NCBI GenBank assembly: GCA_904066235.2
Contig: CAJFCV020000003.1
Coordinates: 2,356,001 to 2,420,000, forward strand
DNA: 64,000 bases
Origin: Bursaphelenchus xylophilus
Taxonomy: Eukaryota > Nematoda > Chromadorea > Rhabditida > Aphelenchoididae
Direction of reading: 5' to 3'
A program made the position numbers and the translations under genes. The notes under the pieces are model-generated. The model worked only from the letters and a program-made list of their open reading frames with translations, was not told the origin of the DNA and did no database searches. The stretch's first letter is position 1. Every line of letters begins with the position of its first letter. This document shows positions 47,276 through 58,135 of the stretch, one piece after another.

Positions 47276-48505
47276 TTGCACGGTGCACTGCGGGTCGGGT
47301 CAAGTTTTTTTCATGGGGTGGTCAAGTCTTTCCCCTAATATTATTTTTTCCCCGAAATTCAGACTGTTATATGGGAGGTTAATCAAGGTAAATCTGGTCA
47401 GTTCTTGTTGATTATTTCAAGAACAAGTCTTATTCTATTTTTAGAAATCAAATTTGATTGAATTACGGTGTGGGTTTGCCTCAATTTTTAGCATTCTTTG
47501 GGGGTATGTATTCTATACCTAAATGATCGATTGTGAGACAGTTTCAAGTCTGATTTACGATATCGTTTCCATTTCACCTTCGGACGTACGCCACCTGTCC
47601 AATAAAGGTAAGTAACTGTGAATCTGGTAGTCCGTTTTCTAGTAATTAAAGATTTTGTATATTATACTAGGTACTTTTGAAGATTTTTGTTGAGATTTGC
47701 CAAGTTTTAGGCCTGGATTAGATTATTTAGCGTAATATTGGTCTCTAGTGCCTATAAAAACGTAAGTGGACAGGTTTCTCCTTCTCTTTTAGACTTTTTC
47801 TTTGTGTCCAAAGTTGATGCAGATTTTAGGTAGAGATGAAATTCAACGCCCAAACTATGCGGAATTTTCATAAAAATCAAAGAAAATACTTTCGAGGATC
47901 ATCAAGCGAAGCAAAAATGTGTTTGAGACCAATCTAGCGTTTTTTTCAGGCGGATGTTATACATGATCCCTGTAACGTATAACGTCTGGATCACATCTGT
48001 GAAGACCTCTGGTGATGGAAAACGTGGTTAGGACAGTAAAATTAATATGTTGGACGTGATTTTGAGGGAAAACCAGGCAAATCCCGTACAAAATTTTCTG
48101 AATAACCTAGAATAATATACAAAATCTTTAATTACTAAAAAACGGACTACCAGATTCACAGTTACTTACCTTTATTGGACAGGTGGCGTACGTCCGAAGG
48201 TGAAATGGAAACGATATCGTAAATCAGACTTGAAACTGTCTCACAATTGATCATTTAGGTATAGAATACATACCCCCAAAGAATGCTAAAAATTGAGGCA
48301 AACCCACACCGTAATTCAATCAAATTTGATTTCTAAAAATAGAATAAGACTTGTTCTTGAAATAATCAACAAGAACTGACCAGATTTACCTTGATTAACC
48401 TCCGATATAACAGTCTGAATTTCGGGAAAAAAATAATATTAGGGGAAAGACTTGACCACCACATGAAAAAAACTTGACCCGACCCGCAGTGCGGTGCACA
48501 CTTTT
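47276..48505. mobile_element. Foldback element, about 1.2 kb inverted repeat
   Basis: Left end near 47285 (GTGCACTGCGGGTCGGGTCA) and right end near 48496 are reverse complements; arms of about 500-600 bp meet near 47890. Palindrome clusters flank both sides (47170-47290 and 48490-48872). It lies between the convergent NCoR-like and CCCH genes. Confidence 0.88.
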
Positions 48506-48872
48506 TCGTCAACAAAAATTTTATTTTGCACTGTGCGAAAATTTCGAAAGGATAAAAAAATAAAAATGAATTGCACGGTGCAAATCTTTTCATCGTAAAT
48601 ATTTCTGTTTTGCACTGTGCGAAAATTTCGAAGCGACAAAACAATAAAAATGAACTGCACGGTGCACAACCTTCTCGTCGCAAAAATTTCTGTTTTGCAC
48701 TGTGCGAAAATTTCGAAGCGACAAAACAATAAAAATGAACTGCACGGTGCGCAATCTTTTCGCCATAAAAATTTCTGTTTTGCACCGACCAAACTTCCGC
48801 ACAGTGCAGTTCATCTCGGCCAAACTTGCTTCGCACTGTGCAAAAAACCAAAAAAACCAACTGCACTGTGCA
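48490..48872. repeat. Palindrome cluster
   Basis: About a dozen palindromes in roughly 88-bp repeats with the spacer 'gaaaatttcgaagcgacaaaacaataaaaatgaa' recurring three times. Confidence 0.9.
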
Positions 48873-49324
48873 ATAAAAGACCTTGACAAATTCGTTCAAA
48901 AAACAAAAAAAAAATAAGTAGCTAGCGACCCACAAAACAGAAAAAAAAATCTCAAAACGTCTTCTAAAACATTTTACACGGTGAAATTAACCGACAAAAC
49001 TCCAAATTGAGCAAAAAAATCAAAGAAAATTATTATTTTATTAAATAAAAACATCACTTAGCATAGGAAATACCTATATTTAGCTCTGAAACCCCCTGCT
49101 ATTAAACTATTCTACCCGTTTCCAACTTTTCACCCAACAAAATCTACAAAAATATAAAAAAATTGCTAAAAAATCGCTATAAAATATACAAAACACTAAA
49201 GAATTTGCAAAACTAAAAACGAAAATGAAATTCTAGACTCTTAACACAACCAAAGACGTCAAAACCCTTACAAATTACTTTCAAAAACATCAAAATTTAT
49301 CAAAATTGCCTAGTGTAATATCCC

Positions 49325-50929
49325 TTACTCCGGATAGGCAAATGCGTGAGTGAAGCGGTCGAAACGGACTGGCAGGCCCCCATATTCCAGGAAGCATCCA
49401 TATTCACTGGGGTTGATCTTGCTGAAGCCCGCAGCGGCTCTTACGGACTTGTCGTCGAAGCAGAAATGGGGGTCGGTATTGGTCGCGGAATCCACCGTAT
49501 GGACTGGGGATTTTGCCTAAAAATAGAGAAATCATCACTCATTCCACCACAAAGCTTTTTCGCACCAACACCCCTCAAAAAATACAAAAAAATCGAAAAA
49601 TTCGAATCCGATGTCAAGTATAATATAATAAATCTCTCAGAACAACCTCAAATCTCTCCTTACCACTTTACAATGGAACACAGAGTCATCGTCATTAATT
49701 TCCGGCAAAACAGTGTGTTCATCGAGGGATCCGGAGGTCTCATCGTGCAAATCCACCATATCTGGAAGATCACTGCTCTCGTATCGATGCCGACTCTTCA
49801 GCGGCGTGACCATCGGTGGCAATGGGCTTGAAAGACAGTTGGTCATGTCCGAATCGAATGTGGAATTCAGGGACTGGCTAAAATTTTAAAAATTATTGTC
49901 TAGTGTAATATCCAAAATAATTATGTAAAACTATGAAATCAAGTCGAAAACAGAACCGAATACTACCAAAATGACCCTACATAAATTTTCAATCCCAAAC
50001 TCACTAGGACCCATCATGCGATATCGTTCTTTGATGTTCCACATCTTGCAGTTGTTTCCTCAGACGTTCGATCTGCGGAATCGTGTGAACTGGAGGTGGT
50101 GGAGTCTCAACATTGTCCCATTGGACGTGAAGATGCCCACCATGCGTGGAGTATCGATCATGGTTGGCCAGCATCTGTTGAGTGAGCTGATGACCCTTGT
50201 TCATGGCGACTAAACCATGAACAATATAAAAATCGCTCGCAACCTGCGAAATTAACAAAATCTTGGAGAAAGTTGATATTCTCTGATAGGATGTGATCTT
50301 GATCAGCTAATAAAACGGAAGCTACACCAAAAACTTCAATAGCAACGTAAGATTCTAATAATTTTCTTCCTGTAGTCAAGGTTTTGATGGGTAACATCGG
50401 AAAGGTCTAAAAACCAAGAAAAAATAATAAAATCTTACCCTCACGACATCTTGAAGGGGGTAATGCTTCGATAACTTGCGCAAGAGCATCCACTTCCGCC
50501 TCGGGATGCATGTCCAACCGAGGAACTTGACGCAACTCCTGACGACCATGAGCAAACCAGCATTTTCGCCCGAATCTAAAGAGTTATAGGTTAATTCCAA
50601 TGAAACGTTTTACAGAGCTGCTTGATGGTAACAAGATAATAACTCCAAAATCTCCAGGTACAATAAATAGTCCAGCCGGAAATATCCCCCAAAGCATTTG
50701 GTCTACTATAACACCAGTAAACGCAACTCTGTTGTCCTTGCATGTCTAAAAACCAACACGAAATAACAAAAGCTTACTTGCATTCGCTCTTGCGTCGGTA
50801 GTGATCACATAACCGCGTCTTGTACAATGCCGGATTAGTCCAGTTTGGCAACGCGGCAGACGAACGACGGGAACGACTGTCTGAATCGCCGCTGATGGAA
50901 CTGTTCGCGGAGCACGATCCACCGGACAT
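49325..50929 (-). CDS. CCCH-type zinc finger protein
   Basis: Exons read: 50929-50778 (start MSGGSCSANSSISGDSDS), 50575-50439, about 50243-50005, 49877-49664 and 49516-49325 (stop TAA at 49327-49325). Exons 1 and 2 join to give one textbook C-x8-C-x5-C-x3-H finger, LCDHYRRKSEC then KFGRKCWFAHG, preceded by NPALYKT and followed by RQELRQVP. Such fingers (TIS11/MEX/POS type) usually bind single-stranded RNA, so a role in mRNA control is likely but inferred. The C-terminal part has Ser/Thr-rich and acidic stretches (DLPDMVDLHDET) and ends THAFAYPE. The third-exon boundary is unresolved: exon 2 ends in phase 1 but the next clear exon needs phase 0, so an exon or an alternative boundary is missing. 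An upstream TTTTCAG at 50948 fits a trans-splice site. Confidence 0.75.
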
Positions 50930-52152
50930 GACGCAAGAGAAATGAAACTGAAAATAAACAGGGTTTTGGACGAAAATAACCAATAAACATAGCACGTATC
51001 AAGGATAATATCGGAAAGTGCTTCTTTATAAGACAATATGCAAACGTAAACACGATAAAACTGAACAAAATGTTAGAAAAGGGATTCAAAAAGACAAAGC
51101 GGATCTTTCTGGACCAAAGTGTATCAAATTCATCAGGTATTTTTGCACTTATATTACACAAGACATTAAAATACAAAATTGCTGGCAAGAAGATAATTTC
51201 AACCGTTTCTTGAGGTAATTTGCGTTTAAAACGAAGCTACTAGTGTAACAAACATTTTGAAATGATTTTCAAGATAAAACAACCAATTCTTCATCTAAAA
51301 AATCCAATTTCCCCCATCAACATCTGATACTCAACAAAATCTCAAATTTTTCGAAAACAACGGCCATTTCAATAAAAATTTTGTAGTTTTCCAGTAAAAT
51401 ACACCATGTTCTCACTTTATAGTAGATTTTCCAACCTGAAAACGGCAAATAGATCAAGGAATAACATCAAAAACTTCAAAAAACCGTGAGAAAAAAGCTG
51501 GAAAACGCAATTTCGTCAAGCCCGAGATGACGGAATATCTGGACGGCCGCGAGCGATCATCATTCCAGTTATTACTTTACTGCTACGGCAATAATCGAGT
51601 TTGAACTTGCCACTTGATGCAAGGGAATATTTATTGCACAGTGCAACCGAAATTTTGCACTATTTTGGCGTCCGCAGGGTGCAAAAATTTGAGGATACAA
51701 ACTGACGAATTTTTCTGAAAACCAGTCAGCACTGACCGATTTTTTAGAGATAATGAAGAAGGATAAGTTTTTTTTCTTGTTCTTGTTAGTTTTCGATTGC
51801 TTCATGTTCATAAAATACAAGTTATCCTCATTCTCCACGTTCAAGATAATGTGTAAGGTAATATTTCATCGATTTTTCATTGATTTTTAGGTCTGTCTGA
51901 TTGGAGGCACTTCTCTCGAGGCTGTACAGGGTTGTGAACGATAAATCATTGTGCACGTTAGTGCAAAACACAAACTAAAAAGATTTCAAACGAAAATTTG
52001 CTGTCTGCGCAAGAAAATGTCAAATATTTTGAACACTTTGGCAAGGATAACATCGCTTATTGTCTCAAAAGCTAGCTGAAAGGCTAGGCTATAAATCTGA
52101 TATGATTTCAAAGCCAATAAACGTGTGGGTACAGCATTTATTTACAGATTGA
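50930..52152. other. Region between the CCCH gene and receptor B
   Basis: AT-rich, with two isolated palindrome-like motifs near 51630-51680. Small open frames on both strands lack domains. It presumably contains the CCCH gene promoter and the 3' end of gene B. Confidence 0.35.
52138..52144 (-). terminator. Poly(A) signal of gene B
   Basis: TTTATT on the plus strand (AATAAA on the minus) lies about 10 bases after the B stop codon. Confidence 0.45.
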
Positions 52153-55100
52153 TTAAGAAGGGTTAGATTTCTCCTTGCTATTCTGCAAAAAGAGCTGTTT
52201 GATCTTTCGATAGGAAATCTTCTTCATGTCGGGCAGTTCCACGATCAACTCATGCACTTGGCGGAGCAATTCTCTAGCTTTCTTATTTTCCACGTGCTTT
52301 TTTAGATGCTTTTCGACATTTGTTTTATTCAGGAGGTCACGTTTGAGCCGGTAAATCTTGGTTTTCTAAAAACAAAGGCTTAAATGTGTCCAAAAAGGCA
52401 AATTCAATCTTTGAGATTCGATTTTGGGAAACTAGAAGTCCTAAAACACCGGCTTACATCAGTTTCATCCTTCCAAATCAAAGCGTTTTGATTGAAAATC
52501 CAAAGAATAACAAAAAACCACGAGATCATGTCGTCGAAATGACTCCTCTCCAACTTTAGATGGCTGGCCGGACTGGCAAAGATTAAACTTCCAAAGAATG
52601 GCACGTTTTTTCTCGGAGTCGGGAGGGGGATTCGGGCCAGTCCAAGATTAGTGACGAAGATTTTTGCGCCATCAAATTCGTAGCGAAAACTTGACGGTTT
52701 GATGTCTCGATGGACAATATTGGATACTTGAAGGTCTTCCATGCATTTAAAAGTCTCGGCGACTAGTTTTAGCTTCTCTCCCGAGCTTAAAGTACCACTG
52801 AGAACTTGTTTTTCGATCGATGGGCCGAGCTGAAAATAATTGTTTTTTGATGGGCAAAGTAATATAAATTGACGGTTTAGATGGGAAATTTTGTAGAGTT
52901 CGTTAGTTTTCTAGTGTCTTTGGACCCTCTAGGTTTTCATCATGATATATTGGTCACCACAGTACGAAATTTCCCCGTTTTCAAAGTCAGGTGACATTTT
53001 ATACGAAAAAGTTTGGTTGACTAAAAAATCACTTTTTGATGGTTAAAATAATATAAATAGTTGGCAGTATGCCGTTAAAAGTGGTATATTTATTTGTTTC
53101 AACCGATCCGGGCTACAGTGGTGGACCTGATCCAATGGCAAAAAACGTTCCATTTTGCATCCGGAAAGTATCAAAAATGTAGCAAAATACCTCCCTCTCC
53201 AAGTGAACAAACTCCGGTTTGAAGGCGCGCGTTTAAAATTTGAGTTTTTTTTCACTTGGAGCGGGAGGTATTTTGCCACATTTTTGATACTTCCGGATGC
53301 AGAATGGTACGTTTTTTGCCACTGGATCAGGTCCGCCACTGTATATCTGCCTAAAATGCTCGACCTAACTCAAAACCCCTTACTTTACCTTTTTCACCAC
53401 CATCAATCGTATATTGAATTGATCCAAATGCGCGGTACTGATAAATTCTTGAATGGTCCCGTTTTTCTGATACTTTTGCGCTTGTCTCATGACCGCGGCG
53501 ATCGCCTGAAACGCAATATCACTCATTCTAAGCCGCTCTTACATCAATCCGATTCAATTTGCATCCCATATCCTCGTATTGCACTGTGCAGGGCTCTTCG
53601 TTCAAATTCAAATCGAATTCTCCAAACGTTGTTGTGAAAATTCTAGCCGGCAAGGTGACTCCGACCTTCTTGAAGGTCGTGAAGAAGCCTTCGTCCGGTT
53701 TCGCCAGGCCATCCAGGGGTTTGTTGGGACGCTCCGCCTCGAGGCCTTCGACCTCATTCTTCTCGAATATTTTGTTGAGCTCGTCGGAATTGAGAAGTTC
53801 GACGACTGTGTCCTGAAATGATAATTTTTGGTTGAATACTCTATTCTAAATGCAATTCGACAAAAGTTTCCGGGAAAAAATAAAATGTGTTGCACAGTGC
53901 AAAAATTTTTGGCGGAGAAAAATTCCGCACGGTGCAATGAAAATTTTTCTTTCGTTGCACTGTGCGGTCAAAGGGGATGTTCCATCTGCACAGTGCAATT
54001 CAGGTGCCTTTCAGAGAAGGACTTGCACGGTGCAATAGAACTTTCTGTTCCGTTGCACTGTGCAATCGAACTTTCGGTTCCATCGCACTGTGCAATCGAA
54101 CTTTTTGTTCCACTGCACAGTGCAATCGAACTTTTGGTTCCATTGCACTGTGCAATCGAAGTTTCGGTTCCATTGCACAGTGCAATTGAACTTTCTGTTC
54201 CGTTGCACTGTGCAATCGAACTTTTTGTTCCACTGCACAGTGCAATCGAACTTTCGGTTCCATCGCACAGTGCAATCGAAGTTTCGGTTCCATCGCACTG
54301 TGCAATCGAAGTTTCGGTTCCATCGCACTGTGCAATCGAAGTTTCGGTTCCATTGCACAGTGCAACCGAACTTTTGGTTCCATCGCACTGTGCGAAAATT
54401 TGAATTCAAAAACAATCCGCACAGTGCAATTGAAACTCGTTTTTCTCCGCACAGTGCGAGGAACGCGATTGTCAACCGCACGGTGTAAACATTCCCCTTT
54501 TTTGAATAGCTTTTTCCGCACAGTGCAAAAACTTGCTTACCACTGGAATAGCTCTGGAGACAACGGTCGTAGTATCCTTTGTCATATTCATTGGGGAAAA
54601 CGCAGTTTTGACTACAGTAAGACGAGATTCCACCGTATTCCCATCTAGCTCAGTTCTTTCAGTTACTGTCATCATCTAAATTTATATTATTTCATGAACT
54701 TTTGGCTCAATTTACATATGTTTTCTCCTTCTGCGTTTTCTTGAACTGATAATACAAAAATAATCCGAGCAATGCTGTAATGGAAATGACAAGGATGCCA
54801 TTTGCAACAGCCAGGGAGGTTATAATTCGAAGTTCACTTGGTCTTTCCAATCCCGCCGGAATGTATGGATCGGAATCTCCGGTGTTTTCTTGCTAAAATT
54901 AGGACAGATCAACGCTAATTGCAGTACAAAAAGTTTGTAAAAAGAGTCGAGTTCAATATAATTAAACATTTTTTTTTGATTTTTTTTGTATTTTTTTGCA
55001 CGTACAGTCTGGACCCAGTGGCAAAAAAATGTTCCATTTTGTATTCAGGAAGTATAAAAAAGCAGCAAAATACCTCCCTCTCCAAGTGAAAAAACTCCTT

Positions 55101-57282
55101 TTTGAAGAGCGGCTTTCCCTCACAAAAAGAGCAGGGCCCCGCTCTTTTTGCCCCGCGGGGGCGCTTTTGAAATCGGAGTTTTTTAACTTAGAGAGGGAGG
55201 TATTTTGCTGCTTTTTTGATACTTCCTGGATACAAAATGGAACATTTTTTTGCCACTGAATCAAGTCCGCCACTGTACGTGCAAAAAAAAAATTCCGCAC
55301 TGTGCAAAAGACAAGAATGACTCTTTTATGCACCGTGCGGACAAATGGGGAAGCAATTTTCTTCTATTTGCACTGTGCAGTGACAAAAAATTCGCACGGT
55401 GCGGGAAAATTTTGCTTTCTCGCACAGTGCAAAAGGAGTGAATAAAGTTTTACTTGCACCGTGCGGTAAACATTGACAGTCAGAAAAAAATCGCACAGTG
55501 CAAAGCCAAAAAAAAGATAGAGAAAGGTCCGCACTGTGCAAAAAAATTTCTTTCTCGCACATTGCAAAAGAAATAAAAAAAATGTCAACTCGCACCGTGC
55601 AGTAAAAACTGACAGTTAGAAAAAGAAACTGCACAGTGCAAAACAAAAAAAAATAGAAAAAAGTCCGCACTGGGCAAAAAAATTCTTTTTCGCACCGTGC
55701 AGAAGAAATTTTTTTTTGCACTGTGCAATCGAAATTCAATATGAAAATGTTGTAGAATAGCTTACTTTGAACCGAAAATAAGCCGCAGAGTAATTCTGGA
55801 GATTTGTCCACTCTTGTTGAGCACAATCCTTGGTGAGATACGCAAAAGAAACCGAAAAAAATATCAAAAAAGCTGACAATTTGGACTTACAAAATCATAA
55901 ACTGCATCGGAAGGGCCTGGCTGGAAAATCCCCTCATTTGGCGTACAGGGAATTAGGTCGCTGTCCTTTACCTCTTTCTAAAAAATTTTTTTTGGTAATG
56001 CCAATATCAAAATTAAAGAAAAAATTTTTTTTTATCCTTACGAGTGTTGAGTAATCAAAAATTTGATTGCATTTCTCGGCGGTAAACACATATAACACGT
56101 CCAAATGCCTTTGATATGAGAATCTAACTCCATTCGAGTCAAAATTCCCGACAAATTGGGTCTTATTTTCACCTGGAAACTGCCGTAAAACCGATGTTTG
56201 GAGGATGAAATCGGTGAAATCCGGGGTGATTACAATATTATCCGGTCGAATATTGTCTTCCACCCCCAAAGACATGTCATCAAGCGCGATTTTTGAGCTG
56301 AAAAATAAATTACCAAAGTTTTGCGGGGCGCACAGTGCAGTCGAAAAAATTTGATGATGCACAGTGCAAAAAAATCGCGACAAAAAATCAAATCGCCCAG
56401 TGCAGAGGAATGCACAGGAATAATGCACTGTGCAGCCAAACAAATATTTAATCTGCACAGTGCACAAATCTATTGTATACCATACGGAACGGTATACAAT
56501 AGATTATCCGCACGGTGCAAAATTCTCAGTATTTGTCCCGAATTTTTCATTGCACTTTGCAGTCGAAAAAATGGAGCTTTTTTGCACTGTGCGGTCAAAA
56601 AATCAAACTTTTTTGCACTGTGCAATCAAAAAATGAAACTTCTTTTTCACTGTGCAGTAAAAATCAAGGTTTTCTTGCACTGTGCAGTCAAAAAAAGCAA
56701 ACTGTTTGCACTGTGCAGTCTTAAAATCGGTCTCTTTTGCACTGTGCAATCAAAAAACCAGACTTTTTTGCCATGGCCAATCAAAAAATAAAGGTTTTTT
56801 TGCACTATGCAAACAAAAAATTATGCCTTTTTGCACTGTGCAGTGAAAAAATCAAACTTTTTTTGCACTGTGCAGTCAAAAAAATGACTTTTTAAATTTT
56901 GATACCCATTTCCGTTTTGGTAAATGACTCCAATTCTTTGCAATCTAGCATTCCAAACCACATGTTGCGGTGAGCCAGGGATCAGTTCTCTACTGCAATA
57001 TGAAAGTTTATATTGCACGTGATAAAAAAGTCATCAAAAAGTTGAAAAATCAATAAATATTTGCCTTTTCTCCTGAATAAGGCTACTCGTCAAAGAAATT
57101 GTATAAGTGATCGCATAAAGAGCCCCATCAATCTTTTCGTAGGTATAAAGAGCCGCTTCGTTGGTTCCTTCGGGCAAAAACGCGGCCAGTTGACAGTTCT
57201 TGTACAGTGAAAGAAATGCCTGAGGCATTGTTTGGGCTGTCGCTGACATCAGAAGAACAAAGAGTCTCAAAAATGGAGACAT
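52153..57282 (-). CDS. Receptor pseudokinase B: ectodomain, TM, CK1/TTBK-like kinase domain, about 672 aa
   Basis: Exons: 57282-57065, 56992-56906, 56297-56042, 55977-55891, about 55852 (or 55828)-55766, 54892-54716, 54675-54541, 53812-53543, 53505-53389, 52829-52458 and 52365-52153. The start MSPFLRLFVLLMSATAQ is a signal peptide. The ectodomain shares AEKC, C-x(4)-EGIF and FAYLTKDC with A, C and D. Exon 54892-54716 holds the membrane helix (within IITSLAVANGILVISITALL). Exons 270, 117 and 372 nt long match gene C exactly and encode the kinase-like domain: LGPSIEKQVLSG, IVHRDIKPSSF and NLGLARI, then SHFDDMISW as in the CK1 helix. The DFG Asp is Asn, the VAIK-type Lys seems replaced (CTVQYED) and no glycine loop is clear, so catalysis is unlikely. 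Two splice sites are unusual (GC donor at 57064, CG where AG is expected at 55853). Confidence 0.82.
53114..53343. mobile_element. TACAGTGG...CCACTGTA hairpin element, copy 1
   Basis: About 100-bp arms run inward from TACAGTGGTGGACCTGATCC; the whole 230-bp block folds on itself. TA-flanked CAGTGGCGGAC-type ends suggest a Tc1/mariner-related MITE. Lies in the gene B intron between the last N-lobe-like exon and the HRD exon. Confidence 0.8.
53580..53590. repeat. 11-bp palindrome inside a gene B exon
   Basis: TGCACTGTGCA encodes Cys-Thr-Val-Gln in the sense of gene B. The aligned codons of gene C (60474-60484) hold the same palindrome. Confidence 0.9.
53890..54535. repeat. 30-bp palindrome satellite in gene B intron
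   Basis: From about 54050 to 54385 the 30-bp unit 'gcac(t/a)gtgcaatcgaa(c/g)ttt(c/t)ggttccat' is repeated about 11-12 times almost perfectly, flanked by looser palindrome copies. The spacer itself contains GAACTTTCGGTTC, a second dyad. Open frames of up to 191 codons cross it on both strands because 30 is a multiple of three. Confidence 0.95.
55003..55277. mobile_element. TACAGT...CCACTGTA hairpin element, copy 2
   Basis: Arms match copy 1 at 53114-53343 ('ttccattttg.at.c.ggaagtat.aaaaa.g.agcaaaatacctccctctccaagtg'). A different central part (GCAGGGCCCCGC, CCCCGCGGGGG) also forms hairpins. Lies in another intron of gene B. Confidence 0.8.
55293..55722. repeat. Palindrome cluster in gene B intron
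   Basis: About 16 palindromes with two copies of a roughly 125-bp block ('gacagt.agaaaaa...tgcaaa.c.aaaaaa.atagaaaa'). Confidence 0.9.
56331..56885. repeat. Palindrome cluster in gene B intron
   Basis: About 20 palindromes at about 27-30 bp spacing with the spacer 'tcaaaaaa..aaactttttt'. Also a perfect hairpin, 'tctattgtataccatacgg' with its inverse, at about 56468-56505. Confidence 0.9.
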
Positions 57283-58135
57283 TTGGAAAATCGACTGGTC
57301 GGAAATTGAAAATGAAAAAGAATATTTTTTTGGAAAAAATTTTTTAGGAGTAACAATGTTTGAAGAAAATTGCAAAAATCCGAGCTTTTGTCGCCAAATT
57401 CTCATTGCACGGTGCGCCAAAGGCGACAATTCGCACTGTGCAAAAAATTTTTTAATGCAAAATTTGCAAGAAATTTGAATTTTTGCCCGTTTGAGAGTCA
57501 TTTTATTCTGGGGCCGTCCTCTCAGAGCTCTGAAAATTCGAAATCCCCATGATTCAAGGCTTCGATTATAGTACAAGTTTTCGAAAAAATTAAAAATCTT
57601 GGGAAATTTTGATTTTCAGAAATCTCGGAAATGATAAGCGCACTGATGAAATTTGGCCATCTTGTAGAAAATCGAATTTGACACACATAGACAAAAAGAA
57701 ATTTGTCAATACTATCATGCAACTTGTCCTTCTGGGTTGCAGATGTTTTAAAAATGAGATTTTTTTCAATTGTCATCGGGGAAGGTTACAATGCGGGGTT
57801 CCTTATTATATTTTCTGCAAGCCAGCTTTTTACTCTACTGCCCGACCAAATTTCAGCCTTACTAAATGAGTCGTCACAGCCTTCGAAGGTACCCTTAAAA
57901 CTATAGAGCTATTATAGTAATTCAGTGCCAGCTAGGTCGAAGCGTTTTTTCCTAACTTTAGTGCCCAAGCCTGGGCGCAGTTCGCGGGGTACCTTTGTTG
58001 TGGCCAAAATAAGGAACTTTTTCCGTACAGAATGCCGTGAAGCGTGAACTTCCCGAAAAATTAAAAAACCATTTCCAAAAAATAAATTCTTCCATTTATT
58101 CCCCCATAATCCCTACCGACCAGTCGCTTCCAAAA
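57283..58135. promoter_or_regulatory. Divergent promoter region of receptor genes B and C
   Basis: 852 bp separate the two start codons. It holds two palindromes (about 57404 and 57432) and, from about 57860 to 58022, an inverted partial copy of the element at 1543-1940. No TATA box was recognised. The arrangement suggests shared or coordinated control of B and C. Confidence 0.45.
57860..58022. mobile_element. Terminal-inverted-repeat element, partial copy 2
   Basis: Reverse complement of part of the element in gene A (blocks 'gaattcagtgccagctaggtc'-like and GTGGCCAAAATAAGGAACTT end). It sits 114 bp upstream of the gene C start codon. Confidence 0.65.

Noticed and set aside
50158..50397. Open minus-strand frame (GRKLLESYVAIEVFGV) as a CCCH gene exon
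   Set aside because: It needs phase 0 at its start while exon 2 ends in phase 1, and its downstream frame does not lead into the next exon. Kept only as a finding about the phase gap.
54000..54521. 173- to 191-codon ORFs on both strands (LHCAME / TVQSNF repeats)
   Set aside because: They follow the 30-bp satellite, whose length is divisible by three; both strands are open, and the block is an intron of gene B.
56460..56510. Perfect hairpin around 'tattgtataccatacggaac' as a microRNA precursor
   Set aside because: The stem is only about 19 bp and lies in a palindrome array, too short for a typical pre-miRNA and likely part of the repeat landscape.
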